The notes under the pieces: generated by a model
Databases searched by the model: none
What the model was told of the DNA's origin: nothing
The model's input: only the letters and a program-made list of their open reading frames with translations
Source: Palsa-883 sp963847615
Lineage (GTDB): Bacteria; Pseudomonadota; Alphaproteobacteria; Acetobacterales; Acetobacteraceae
Direction: 5' to 3'
Assembly (NCBI GenBank): GCA_963847615.1
Contig: CAWKAN010000017.1
Span: 124,001 to 188,000, forward strand
DNA: 64,000 nt
Position numbers and translations under genes: made by a program
Part shown: in pieces, positions 27,154 through 35,717 of the stretch
How positions within the stretch are numbered: position 1 is the stretch's first letter
Layout: each line of letters starts with the position of its first letter

Positions 27154-28110
27154 ATGCCCAAGCCGGTTCTGCTGGTGACCCGCCGCCTGCCACAAGCGGT
27201 CGAAGCGCGCGCCGCGCGCGACTACGAGGCGCGGCTGACCGCGTCCGACACGCCGATACCCGACCTGCTGGCGCGCGCCGCCGGTGCCGACGCGATCCTG
27301 ACCTGCCCGGGTGACACCTTCAATGCCGCCTTGATCGGCGCGCTGCCGGACAGCGTGAAGGTGATCGCCACCTTCAGCGTCGGGCACGACCATATCGACG
27401 TCACCGAGGCCAACGCGCGCGGCATCGCGGTGTGCAACACGCCCGACGTGCTCAGCCTCGCCACGGCGGAGGTGGCGCTGCTGCTGATCCTGGCCGCCGC
27501 GCGGCGCGCCGGGGAGGGCGAGCGGATGATCCGCGCCGGGCGGTGGGACGGCTGGGCGCCGACGCAGTTGCTGGGGGTCGGGGCGGCAGGCCGCCGGCTG
27601 GGCATCTTCGGCATGGGCCGCATCGGCCGCGAACTGGCACGGCTGGCCGGCGGCTTGGGCATGACCATCCATTACCGCGACGTGGTGCGTCTGCCGCCGG
27701 CGCTGGAAGGCGAGGCGATCTATCACGACAACGATGCCAGTTTCCTGGCGGCGTGCGAGGTGCTGAGCCTGCACGCGCCGGGTGGCGGATCGACGCGGCA
27801 CTGGCTGAACGCCACGCGCATCGCGCAATTGCCGCGCGGTGCCGTGGTGGTGAACGCCGCGCGCGGCACGCTGGTGGATGACGCGGCGCTGATCGCCGCG
27901 CTGCGCACCGGCCAGGTCGGCTACGCCGGGCTCGATGTCTATGAGGGCGAGCCGCGGGTGAACCCGGGCTATCTGGAGCTGGAGAACGTCGTGCTGCTGC
28001 CGCATCTCGGCAGCGCAACGGTGGCGACGCGCGACGCGATGGGCTTCCTGGCGCTCGACGGCATCGACGCGGTGCTGGCCGGGCGCACCCCGAGCAACCT
28101 GGTCAGGTGA
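27154..28110 (+). CDS. D-2-hydroxyacid dehydrogenase (glyoxylate reductase type)
   Basis: 318 residues from the ATG at 27154, with GGAG nine bases upstream. NAD-binding GIFGMGRIGRELARLAGG and the catalytic set NAARGTLVDDAAL (Arg), DVYEGEPRVNPGY (Glu) and LLPHLGSATVATRDAMG (His) are visible. FSVGHDHIDV matches the glyoxylate/hydroxypyruvate reductase branch. It overlaps or abuts the M81 peptidase gene, so they probably form a two-gene operon. Confidence 0.9.
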   Translation: MPKPVLLVTRRLPQAVEARAARDYEARLTASDTPIPDLLARAAGADAILTCPGDTFNAALIGALPDSVKVIATFSVGHDHIDVTEANARGIAVCNTPDVLSLATAEVALLLILAAARRAGEGERMIRAGRWDGWAPTQLLGVGAAGRRLGIFGMGRIGRELARLAGGLGMTIHYRDVVRLPPALEGEAIYHDNDASFLAACEVLSLHAPGGGSTRHWLNATRIAQLPRGAVVVNAARGTLVDDAALIAALRTGQVGYAGLDVYEGEPRVNPGYLELENVVLLPHLGSATVATRDAMGFLALDGIDAVLAGRTPSNLVR

Positions 28111-28115
28111 TCGCC

Positions 28116-29600
28116 ATGCGTCTTGCCATCGGCGGCTTCCTGCACGAGAGCCACTCCTTCGCCCCGCGGCCGACCACCTACCCCGACTTCGTCGCGCCGG
28201 GCGGGTTTCCCCGCCTGCAGCGCGGGTCCGGAATGATCGAGGCGGTGCGCACCACCTCGGTGCCGATCGCCGGCGCGATCGCCGCGGCCGAGGCGGCGGG
28301 TGCGGCGCTGGTCCCGCTCGGCTGGTGCCTCGCCAGCCCGGCCGGCCCGATCACCGACGACGCCTTCGAGCGCATCTGCGCCATGCTGATCGACGAGCTG
28401 GGCAAGGCGCTGGATGCGGGGCCGCTCGACGGCGTCTATCTCGACCTGCATGGCGCCGCGGTGGCGGAGAGTTTTCCCGACGCCGAGGGCGAACTGCTGC
28501 GCCGGGTGCGCGCGCTGATCGGCGAGCTGCCGCTGACCATCAGCCTCGATCCGCACGCCAACCTGACGGCGCGGATCGTTGCGCTGGCGGACGCCGTGGT
28601 GCCGTTCCGCACCTACCCGCATGTCAACATGAAGCAGGCCGGCGCGCAGGCGCTGCACCTGCTGCTGGCGCGCATCGCCCGCGGCACGCCCTGGGCGCGC
28701 GCCTTCCGCCAGCTCGATTTCTGGCTGCCGCTCGGCAGCCAATGCACGCTGATGGCGCCGATGCAGGGCGTGATGGCCGAACGCGCCGCGATGGCGCGGC
28801 GCAACAGCGTCGTCGAGCTGGGCTTCTGTTTCGGCTTTCCGTTCGCCGACTTTGCCGACTGCGGCGCGGCGGTCGCGGTCTATGCCGACACCCAGGCGGT
28901 GGCCGATGCGACCGCCGATGCCTTCGCCGCGCATGTCGCCGGCCAGGAGGCCGACTTCGTGCAGGCGACGCTGCCGGCCGCCGAGGCGGTGGCGGAGGCG
29001 AAACGTATCGCCGCCGGCGCGCGCCGCCCGGTGGTGCTGGCGGACACCCAGGACAATCCCGGCGGCGGCGGGCACGGCGACACCACCGGACTGCTGGCCG
29101 AGCTGGTGCGCCAGGGTGCCGCGGGCGCGGTGGTCTGCCTGATCAACGATGCCGCCAGTGCCGCGGCGTGCCATGCGGCGGGGCAGGGGGCGGAGGTTTC
29201 GCTGTCGCTCGGCGGCAAGTCGGATGGGGTGGCGTTTGCCTGCACCGCGCGGGTGGAGCGGCTGACCGACGGGCGCTTCACGCTGACCGGACCGATGGGC
29301 GCGGGCAATCCGGCCGATCTCGGTCCGACCGCGTTGATCTCGATCGCGCCTTGCGTCCGCGTCATCGTGGTGTCGCGCAAGATGCAGGCGCTGGACCAGG
29401 CGATCATTCGTCATGTCGGGATCGAACCGGCCAGCGTGCCGATCCTGGCGCTGAAATCCTCGGTGCATTTCCGGGCCGATTTCACCCCGATCGCGGAACG
29501 CATCATCATCGCGATCGCGCCCGGCCCGGTGGTGGCCGATCCGGCAACGTTGCCGTTCAGCCATGTGCGCCCGGGCGTGCGGATGCGCCCACGCGCCTGA
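28116..29600 (+). CDS. M81 family metallopeptidase (MlrC-like)
   Basis: About 494 residues; the ATG at 28116 is preferred over a GTG at 28107 that overlaps the upstream stop. The N-terminus MRLAIGGFLHESHSF, then YLDLHGAAVAES, SLDPHANLTARI, FRTYPHVNMKQAG, DTQDNPGGGGHGDTTG and C-terminal LKSSVHFRADFTPIAERI are MlrC signatures. His/Asp zinc ligands are present. MlrC hydrolyses linearised microcystin, but most homologues are unrelated to cyanotoxins and probably act on small peptides or opine-like compounds. It is coupled to the hydroxyacid dehydrogenase. Confidence 0.88.
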   Translation: MRLAIGGFLHESHSFAPRPTTYPDFVAPGGFPRLQRGSGMIEAVRTTSVPIAGAIAAAEAAGAALVPLGWCLASPAGPITDDAFERICAMLIDELGKALDAGPLDGVYLDLHGAAVAESFPDAEGELLRRVRALIGELPLTISLDPHANLTARIVALADAVVPFRTYPHVNMKQAGAQALHLLLARIARGTPWARAFRQLDFWLPLGSQCTLMAPMQGVMAERAAMARRNSVVELGFCFGFPFADFADCGAAVAVYADTQAVADATADAFAAHVAGQEADFVQATLPAAEAVAEAKRIAAGARRPVVLADTQDNPGGGGHGDTTGLLAELVRQGAAGAVVCLINDAASAAACHAAGQGAEVSLSLGGKSDGVAFACTARVERLTDGRFTLTGPMGAGNPADLGPTALISIAPCVRVIVVSRKMQALDQAIIRHVGIEPASVPILALKSSVHFRADFTPIAERIIIAIAPGPVVADPATLPFSHVRPGVRMRPRA

Positions 29601-29614
29601 GCGGGTAGGCCGCC

Positions 29615-30325
29615 TCACAGCAGGTGCACCTTGCCGGTGGCAAGATCGTAGACGCTGCCTGCAACCTTCAGCTGGCTGGTGGCCACCGCCGCTGCCAGGA
29701 TCGGGGTGGAGGCGGCAACGCGGCGGGCGGTGTGGCGCACGTTCTCGGCGATGGCGGCCCCCAGCAGGTCGGCGGGCTTCGCCGCTGCCGCGGCCAGCAC
29801 CGCCGGCTTGATCGCATCGATCAGTCCCGGCAGGTGGCCGGGCAGCTCCGCCCCGTCCCGCACCGCCTTGATCGCCGCATCGACCGCGCCGCAATTGCGA
29901 TGGCCGAGCACCAGCACGAGGCGCACGCCCAGGAAGCGCACCGCGTATTCCAGGCTCGCCGCGCCGTCGTCGTCCAGGATGTTGCCGGCGACGCGCACGA
30001 CGAACAGCTTGCCCGGCCCCTCGTCGAAGGCGAACTCGGGCGCGACCCGCAAATCGGCGCAGCTCAGGATCGCGGCGATCGGCCGCTGCGTGGTCAGGCG
30101 CTCGAGCCGCCCGGCGTTGAAGTCGCGCGCCTTCGGTCGGTTGGCGACGTAACGCGCGTTGCCCGCCAGCAACTGGCGCAGTGCCACGTCGCCGGGAATG
30201 CCCTCGGGCGGCGCCCCGGGCGCGGCCCGCGCCGCGCGGGTCAGCGCGAGTGCCGCGAGGCCGCCGCCGAACAGCGCGCGTCGCGACAGGGAGCGCGGAT
30301 GGGTGAAGCCACAGTGCTGGCACAT
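29615..30325 (-). CDS. Beta-carbonic anhydrase with Tat signal
   Basis: 236 residues with AGGAG before the ATG at 30325. A twin-arginine signal (LSRRALFGGGLAALAL) is followed by the beta-CA core: ILSCADLRVAPEFAFDEGPG (Cys and Asp-Arg dyad), VVRVAGNILDDDGAASLEYA and VLGHRNCGAVDAA (His and Cys zinc ligands). It is predicted to be exported folded, with zinc bound, and to interconvert CO2 and bicarbonate in the periplasm. It is separated from kdgK-like by 21 bp on the same strand. Confidence 0.88.
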   Translation of the reverse strand: MCQHCGFTHPRSLSRRALFGGGLAALALTRAARAAPGAPPEGIPGDVALRQLLAGNARYVANRPKARDFNAGRLERLTTQRPIAAILSCADLRVAPEFAFDEGPGKLFVVRVAGNILDDDGAASLEYAVRFLGVRLVLVLGHRNCGAVDAAIKAVRDGAELPGHLPGLIDAIKPAVLAAAAAKPADLLGAAIAENVRHTARRVAASTPILAAAVATSQLKVAGSVYDLATGKVHLL

Positions 30326-30346
30326 GGCAGGTCTCCTGGTTGTTCG

Positions 30347-31276
30347 TTACGCGGCAGACAGCACCGCGCGCACCTGCGCGGCAAACGGGATCGGCGCCAC
30401 CGCCCCATAGCCGGTGCATTTCAGTGCCGCCGCCACCACCGCGTAGCGCGCCGCCGCCTCCGCCGCGTCGCCCGCCAGGGTGCGCGCCAGGAAGGCGCCG
30501 CACAGCGCATCGCCGGCGCCGGTGGCATCGACCGCGGCGACCCGATGCGGCGCGATGCGCACGCGCCGGTCCGGCGTGCCGAGATAGGCCCCGTTCTCGC
30601 CCATCTTCAGCAGCACGACCGAGGGGCCCAGCCGCAGATAGAAGTCCAGGATCGCGTCGGGATCGGTCAGCCCGGTCAGCGCCGCGGCGTCCTCCAGGCC
30701 CGGAAACACGTAGTCCGCTCGCGCGATCGCCGCATGCATCACCGCCGCCGCGCGCGCCGGCGGCCACAGCCGCGGCCGGTAGTTGGTATCATACGCAACC
30801 TTCCCGCCCGCGCCGCGGACCAGGTCGATCGCGGCGAACACCGCGTCGGCGGCACTGGGCGAGATGCCCTGGCTGATGCCGGAGGCAAACAACATCCGCG
30901 CCGCCGCCAGCGCGTCGCGCGGCAGGTCGGAGGCCGCGTACAGCGCGGCGGGCGAATCCTTGCGGTAGTGCAGGAACTGATGCCCTCGTTCGTCATGCGT
31001 GACGAAATACACCCCGGTCAGCGCGCGATCGCTGCGGATCACGCTGGCGGTATCGACCCCTTCGCGCGCCCACAGCGCCAGCAGCGACTCGCCGGGCGCG
31101 TCGTTGCCGATCGCGGTGATGTAGCCGACCCGCGCCCCCTGGCGCGCCGCCGCGATGGCGGCGTTCGAGGTGTCGCCGCCGTGGCCCTCCAGAAACAGCA
31201 CGCGCCCGTCCGGCTGCGGCGGCAGCTGGTTGAACTCCAGCATCGGCTCGCCCATGCACAGCAGATCGACCGCCAT
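30347..31276 (-). CDS. kdgK: PfkB-family sugar kinase, probably 2-keto-3-deoxygluconate kinase
   Basis: 309 residues. GGDTSNAAIAAARQGARVGY (N-terminal PfkB motif), AYDTNYRPRLW and AVDATGAGDALCGAFLARTL (anion hole and catalytic Asp) are clear. YRPRLW is frequent in KDG kinases. Its ATG overlaps the stop of the KDPG aldolase by one base (TGATG). That makes phosphorylation of 2-keto-3-deoxygluconate followed by aldol cleavage the natural reading. Confidence 0.85.
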   Translation of the reverse strand: MAVDLLCMGEPMLEFNQLPPQPDGRVLFLEGHGGDTSNAAIAAARQGARVGYITAIGNDAPGESLLALWAREGVDTASVIRSDRALTGVYFVTHDERGHQFLHYRKDSPAALYAASDLPRDALAAARMLFASGISQGISPSAADAVFAAIDLVRGAGGKVAYDTNYRPRLWPPARAAAVMHAAIARADYVFPGLEDAAALTGLTDPDAILDFYLRLGPSVVLLKMGENGAYLGTPDRRVRIAPHRVAAVDATGAGDALCGAFLARTLAGDAAEAAARYAVVAAALKCTGYGAVAPIPFAAQVRAVLSAA

Positions 31277-31962
31277 CACGCGCCCGCCCCCAGGGAACCG
31301 ACATCCTGGGAACCCGCTCCCGGCGAATCCGCCCCCGGCGCACCCGCGATGACCTGCTGCGCCGCAGCAACGATCGCCGCGCGGTCGCCGGCGGCGATGC
31401 GCCGCTCGTCGACCAGCGCGCCGCCCATGCCGACGAACGCCGCGCCGGCCGCCAGGTAGGCGGCGACATTGCCCGGCTCGACCCCGCCGGTCGGGCAGAA
31501 CGCCACCGCCGGCAACACGCTGCGCAGCGCCCGGATGTGCGCCGGCCCGCCCGCCGAGGACGCCGGAAACACCTTCACCACGTCGGCCCCGGCGGCGAGC
31601 GCCGCGCGCACCTCGCTCGGCGTCAGCGCGCCCAGCATCAGCACCGCACCCGCCGCGCGGCACGGCCCGGCCAGCGTCGGATCGATCCACGGCGCGACGA
31701 TGAAGCGCGCACCGGCGTCCAGGCACGCCGCGGCGGTGGCGGCGTCGGGCACCGTGCCGGCGCCGACCAGCAGCGTGGGATCGGCGGCGAGTTCGCGGAT
31801 CAGCGCCGGGGCATCAGGGATCGTCATGGTGATCTCGAAGATCCGCAGCCCGGCCTCGCGCAGCCAGCCGACCGCGGTCGCGGCCAGGCGCGCCGAGCTG
31901 GTGCGCACCACCGGCACCACGCGCGCGGCGCGCAGCCGATCGATCAACGGATGAGTGTCCAT
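31276..31962 (-). CDS. eda: KDPG aldolase (2-keto-3-deoxy-6-phosphogluconate aldolase)
   Basis: 228 residues, with GGAGGAAA nine bases before the ATG at 31962. Class I aldolase motifs: VVPVVRTSSAR, IFEITMTIPDA (catalytic Glu), LLVGAGTVPDAA, ARFIVAPWIDP, VVKVFPASSAGG (Schiff-base Lys) and FCPTGGVEPGNVAAYLAAG. A C-terminal Ala/Gly/Ser tail repeats GADSPGAGSQDVGSLGAGA. It is the last step of the Entner-Doudoroff/KDG branch, coupled to the kinase gene. Confidence 0.9.
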   Translation of the reverse strand: MDTHPLIDRLRAARVVPVVRTSSARLAATAVGWLREAGLRIFEITMTIPDAPALIRELAADPTLLVGAGTVPDAATAAACLDAGARFIVAPWIDPTLAGPCRAAGAVLMLGALTPSEVRAALAAGADVVKVFPASSAGGPAHIRALRSVLPAVAFCPTGGVEPGNVAAYLAAGAAFVGMGGALVDERRIAAGDRAAIVAAAQQVIAGAPGADSPGAGSQDVGSLGAGA

Positions 31963-32030
31963 GGCGGGTTTCCTCCGGTCCGGCGGCGGACGCAATCACC
32001 GCGCGCTTGACAGCGCAACCCCGGAGCGGT

Positions 32031-32076
32031 CCCGATGTGTTGCTGTCCCGGGCGCCCAGGACAGCAACACATCGGG
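32031..32076. promoter_or_regulatory. Perfect 18-bp inverted repeat between eda and the cupin gene
   Basis: Arms 32031-32048 and 32059-32076 are exact complements around a 10-nt loop (arm CCCGATGTGTTGCTGTCC). A third, partial copy (ACAGCAACACA) follows directly. It lies 69 bp from the eda start and 27 bp before the cupin ATG: an operator or a 5'-leader hairpin. Confidence 0.7.
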
Positions 32077-32102
32077 ACAGCAACACAAGGGAGGATGGGA
32101 CC

Positions 32103-32528
32103 ATGCCGGATGGGATCACCAGGACGGCCGCGCGGGTCGTCAAGCGCCTGCTGGCCGACGAGCTGTCGCCGTCGTCCTGCTATGTCGACGTGGTCGGCGC
32201 GCCGTGGGAGACCTCGAAATTCCCCGGCATCCAGCACAAGGTGCTGTACGACGACAAGGCCAGCGGCATGTCGGCGCTGCTGTTCAAGCTGGCGCCCGGC
32301 GCGGTGGTGCCGCTGCACGAGCACACCGCGGTGGAGATGACCTTCGTGCTGGAGGGCACGCTGCAAGACGACGAGGGGGTCTGCACCGCGGGCAACTTCG
32401 TCTGGCGCCCGGCCGGCAACACGCACGAGGCGGTGGCGCCGAACGGGGCGCTGATCCTCGGCATCTTCATGCAGCCGAACCACTTCGCCGCGGGCCAAAA
32501 ATTCTTCACCGAGCAGGCCCCGGGCTGA
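32103..32528 (+). CDS. Cupin-domain protein (ChrR-like)
   Basis: 141 residues. Single cupin barrel: LAPGAVVPLHEHTAVEMTFV carries the HxH...E metal motif and GNFVWRPAGNTHEAVAP the second His. The MQPNHFA ending resembles ChrR-cupin and dihydroxyacetophenone-dioxygenase-like proteins. It is a metal-dependent enzyme or sensor of unknown substrate. It is divergent from the eda-kdgK operon and shares the perfect inverted repeat in its leader. Confidence 0.8.
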   Translation: MPDGITRTAARVVKRLLADELSPSSCYVDVVGAPWETSKFPGIQHKVLYDDKASGMSALLFKLAPGAVVPLHEHTAVEMTFVLEGTLQDDEGVCTAGNFVWRPAGNTHEAVAPNGALILGIFMQPNHFAAGQKFFTEQAPG

Positions 32529-32542
32529 CATCCCGCGCCGCC

Positions 32543-32623
32543 GCCCCAGGGGGCTGCCCAGGGGGTTACCCAGGGGGCTACCCTGGGGAGCTGCCCAAGG
32601 GGATGCGGCCCAGGGGATGCGGC
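32543..32623. repeat. C/G-rich tandem repeat
   Basis: Repeats of roughly 12 bp (CCCAGGGGGCT, CCCAGGGGGTTA) between the cupin gene and the convergent small gene. They can fold as hairpins and may act as a terminator. Confidence 0.5.
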
Positions 32624-32650
32624 CGCGCGGCGGCCCGCCCGCGCCGCGGC

Positions 32651-33010
32651 TCAGCCCGGCGCGCGTGCCAGCGCGTCGTCCGCCCAGTCCTCCAGCGCCC
32701 GCGCCCGGCCGTTCAGCGTCGCGACGTCGCCGCCCAGCATGTCCAGGCCGGCGTTGAGGCGCGCCAGGCCGGCGCCCAGCCCGTGGCTCGAGTCGCGCAG
32801 CGCCGCCAGCGCCGCGCGCCAGGCGGCCACCGCCTCGCGCTGCTCGGCCAGCGCCGCGTCCAGCGCGGCCAGCGCCCGACCGAGCCGCTCGGCGTCCGGG
32901 TTCGCCGGCGGCGCCAGCCCCAGCCCGTACGGCGTCGGCTCGGGCGACGCCAGGGGGGCCAGTGCGCGGGTCGGGAACGGGATGATCTGGGCGGAGGCGA
33001 GATCGGACAC
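32651..33010 (-). CDS. Small hypothetical protein, helical
   Basis: 119 residues from a GTG at 33010 with GGAG upstream; the frame is open to an ATG at 33034. After SDLASAQIIPFPTRALAPL it is almost wholly Ala/Leu/Arg helix with heptad-like spacing (LGRALAALDAALAEQREAVA, GLARLNAGLDMLGGDVATLN), suggesting a coiled coil. No family recognised. A monocistronic gene, divergent from the CNNM gene. Confidence 0.55.
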   Translation of the reverse strand: MSDLASAQIIPFPTRALAPLASPEPTPYGLGLAPPANPDAERLGRALAALDAALAEQREAVAAWRAALAALRDSSHGLGAGLARLNAGLDMLGGDVATLNGRARALEDWADDALARAPG

Positions 33011-33143
33011 GGCGGCGGCTCCAAAACGCGGCAATGCTTAACAGATCATGAATGAAGGTATAAATCCAGCAAAAACAGCGGAATGCAATCGTATGATGAG
33101 GCGCGCCCGCCGCCCGTCTCATGCGCCACCCCGGAGGGGCGGG

Positions 33144-33183
33144 GAACGCAGGCAAGGGCGGAGCCCCGACCTTGCCTGCGTTC
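33144..33183. repeat. Hairpin of the GC-rich intergenic repeat family
   Basis: Arms 33144-33157 and 33170-33183 pair exactly (GAACGCAGGCAAGG) around GCGGAGCCCC. The same flank motif (GGCGGAGCCC, CTTGCCTG) occurs in the large palindromic elements at 43.3 and 59.1 kb. Confidence 0.6.
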
Positions 33184-33274
33184 GCCGGACCCCACCCTGT
33201 GTTGCGCCCCGCCATGGCGGTATGATCCCCCGACCGCCGATCCCGGCGGCACGGCGCAGGGGCGCGAGCGCGCA

Positions 33275-34570
33275 ATGGAACTCGGCTTCGAAATCCTCAT
33301 CGTCCTGCTGCTGATCCTGCTGAACGGGCTGTTCTCGATGACCGAGATGGCCCTGGTCTCGGCCCGCCGCACCCGCCTGCTGGTGCTGGAGCGCAAGCGC
33401 GTCGTCGGCGCCACCACCGCCCGCGTGCTGGCCGAGGACCCGCAGCGCTTCCTGCCCACCGTGCAGGTCGGCATCACCCTGGTCAGCGTGCTCACCGGCG
33501 TGGTCGGCGGCGCGCGCATCGCCTCGCATATCGAGGCCTGGCTGCTCACCATCCCCGTCCTGGCGCCCGCGGCTGGCCCCCTGGCGCTGGCGCTGGTGGT
33601 GGTGGTGACCACCTACCTGACCCTGGTGCTGGGCGAGCTGGTGCCCAAGCAGCTCGCGCTGCGCCGACCCGAGGCGGTGGCGGTCTGGGTCGCCCGCCCG
33701 ACCACCTGGACCACGCGGATGACCGCCCCCGCGGTCTGGCTGCTGGCGATCTCCACCGGCCTGGTGCTGCGCGGGCTCGGCCTGCACCGCGCCCCGCCGC
33801 GGGCGGTGGCCGAGGAGGAGCTGAAGGCGCTGCTCGCCGAGGGCACCCAGACCGGCGAGCTGGAGACCGAGGAGCGCGACATGATCGAGCGCGTGCTGCG
33901 CCTTGCCGACAAGCCGGTGCGCGCCATCATGACGCCGCGCACCGAGCTGACCTGGATCGACCGCACCGACCCGCGGCGCGACATCGTGGCGACGCTGAAA
34001 TCCGCCCCGCATTCGCGCTTCGTGGTGTGCGACGGCGCGGTCGACAACGTGGTCGGCGTGGTGCAGGCGAAGGACATCCTCGACCGGCTGCTCGACGGGG
34101 GGGATCTGTCGATCAGCGCGGCGCTGCGCCAGCCGATCGTGGTGCCCGACACCGTCTCGGCGCTGGACGCGCTGGAGCGGCTGAAGTCCGAGCCGCTGGG
34201 CCTCGCCCTGGTGCTGGACGAATACGGCAGCTTCGAGGGCCTGGTGACCGCCGCCGACGTGCTGGAGGCGATCGTCGGCGACGCCACCGACGCGACGGAG
34301 CAGCCGGGCGGCCCGGCCGGGGCGGCGGAGCCGGTGCTGGTCATGGACGGGCTGATGCCGGTCGATGAGCTGAAATCGCGGCTGGAGCTGCCCGACCTGC
34401 CGGCCGAGGGCAGCTACCACACGCTGGGCGGCCTGCTGCTGGCGCTGCTGCGCCGCGTGCCGCGGATGGGCGACCGCATCGTGTTCGGCGGCTGGCGGTT
34501 CGAGGTGCTGGAGATGGACGAGCGCCGCGTGGCCCGGGTGCGCGTGGAGCGCGAGCCGGCCGCCGGCTGA
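33275..34570 (+). CDS. CNNM/CorC-type membrane protein with CBS pair (hemolysin family)
   Basis: 431 residues. The N-terminal DUF21/CNNM domain has 3-4 membrane helices (FEILIVLLLILLNGLFSMTE, VGITLVSVLTGVVGG, TTYLTLVLGELVPKQLAL). Two CBS motifs follow (IMTPRTELTWID, VVQAKDILDRLL; LVLDEYGSFEGLVTAADVLE), then a C-terminal CorC_HlyC domain (LPAEGSYHTLGGLLLALL). The family is linked to Mg2+/Co2+ efflux; the hemolysin label is historical. Confidence 0.88.
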   Translation: MELGFEILIVLLLILLNGLFSMTEMALVSARRTRLLVLERKRVVGATTARVLAEDPQRFLPTVQVGITLVSVLTGVVGGARIASHIEAWLLTIPVLAPAAGPLALALVVVVTTYLTLVLGELVPKQLALRRPEAVAVWVARPTTWTTRMTAPAVWLLAISTGLVLRGLGLHRAPPRAVAEEELKALLAEGTQTGELETEERDMIERVLRLADKPVRAIMTPRTELTWIDRTDPRRDIVATLKSAPHSRFVVCDGAVDNVVGVVQAKDILDRLLDGGDLSISAALRQPIVVPDTVSALDALERLKSEPLGLALVLDEYGSFEGLVTAADVLEAIVGDATDATEQPGGPAGAAEPVLVMDGLMPVDELKSRLELPDLPAEGSYHTLGGLLLALLRRVPRMGDRIVFGGWRFEVLEMDERRVARVRVEREPAAG

Positions 34571-34796
34571 GCCGGGCGCCGCCCCGTAGGGCGGGTCCTT
34601 CACCCCGCCATGCCCCCCACCGCCCTCGCCCGGCGCCGCGGGGATGCCCGCGAAGCAGGCCGGGGTCATAATGCGGCTTCCCCCTCGCGCCCTCGTTGCC
34701 GCGCCCGCGCCCGTGGCGATCGACCGCCGCCGCCGCGCGCCAGTCCGCCAGCCGCGCCGGCCCCCGGCGCCCACCGTCCCACCTCCGGGTCGTGGC

Positions 34797-35175
34797 CCGG
34801 TGGCAGGCTGTTGCATGGGGTTGTTGCGCGATTTTTCCCCCCGCGCGGTCATTGCCGGGGCCGGGCTGGTGGCGTTCGGCGGTGCCGGCTGGGTGCCGGT
34901 CCGTGGGCCGCTGCGGTGGGAGGCGCGCACCGTGCTCACCACCGGATCGTCGTCCGGTGGCAGGCTGTTGCATGGGGTTGTTGCGCGGTCTTTCACCCGC
35001 GCGGTCATTGCCGGGGCCGGGCTTGGGGCGCTCCGCCGTGCCGGCCGGGTGGCGCTGCGCCGTCGCGGCTCGGCGCCCATCCGCCGGTCGCCGGCGCACC
35101 CGGCCTGCACCGTCCCCGCCACCAGGGCGTGGCCGGGGGGCAGCGGCTGCTTGGGTCGGTGGCGAATTTTCCCCC
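34797..35175. repeat. Degenerate tandem repeats around TTGCATGGGGTTGTTGCGCG
   Basis: A ~34-bp core starting CCGGTGGCAGGCTGTTGCAT at 34797 recurs at 34954 and, degenerate, near 35133. The downstream GCGCGGTCATTGCCGGGGCC is also repeated. It lies in the 1.14-kb gene-free stretch 34571-35709. The reverse strand reads NNPMQQ, similar to the QKPMHQ of the HGGxSTG array. Nothing else was recognised between 34571 and 35531 except a terminator-like start. Confidence 0.6.
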
Positions 35176-35531
35176 CTGCCATTCCCCCGCTTCGAGGCGG
35201 AGGACGGCAGCCGCGGGACAACAAACACGCAGCGGGGCGACAAGGGTGGGCATCGGCGATCCGGACTGACAGTTAGTCAGTCGTTCTTACATCAGATCCC
35301 CCCGCCGACGCCAAGCAAACCGTCACCTTACCGGGCGACCGCGCGCCACCCACCGCCCTGCCTCCATCACGACGCCTCGGGGGTGCGATCCACCGCAAGC
35401 AAGCGAATTGTAACACGGAGAAGCAGGGAGGAAGCCGGAGCACACGGAGACAAGTGCCGCCACAAGCCGCCTTGCCCGAGGACCACCACCCGGCCGTTCC
35501 GCCCAACCGCCCGCGGCACCGCCTCGCGCCG

Positions 35532-35717
35532 CCGGCCTAGCCCGCATTTCTCACACTCTCACGGGCGCTGGCTTGGTCCTTGCCGTGCCAACAGGTTTTC
35601 GCGCCTTGCGAATACACCCGGTATTGGCTGCGGCGCGAAAACCCCCATGGTCCCTTGGGGCACGACAATGCCCTTCGCCATCGTCCCGCGACAGTGTGAG
35701 AAATGCGGGCTAGGCCG
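35532..35717. mobile_element. MITE-like element with 22-bp perfect terminal inverted repeats
   Basis: Ends 35536-35557 and 35692-35713 are exact inverted repeats starting CCTAGCCCGCATTTCTCACA. They are flanked on both sides by CCGG, a probable 4-bp target duplication. The 178-bp body has internal hairpins and no gene. The ends look like IS1380-type termini from memory. The right end supplies the TAG stop of the adjacent Uma2 gene. Confidence 0.8.

Noticed and set aside
24994..28005. Minus-strand frame of about 1000 codons across the receptor end, HGGxSTG gene and dehydrogenase
   Set aside because: Crosses several well-supported + strand genes and has no recognisable domain; composition shadow.
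32005..32020. TTGACAGCGCAA as another FNR box
   Set aside because: Only the left half-site matches; right half lacks RTCAA.
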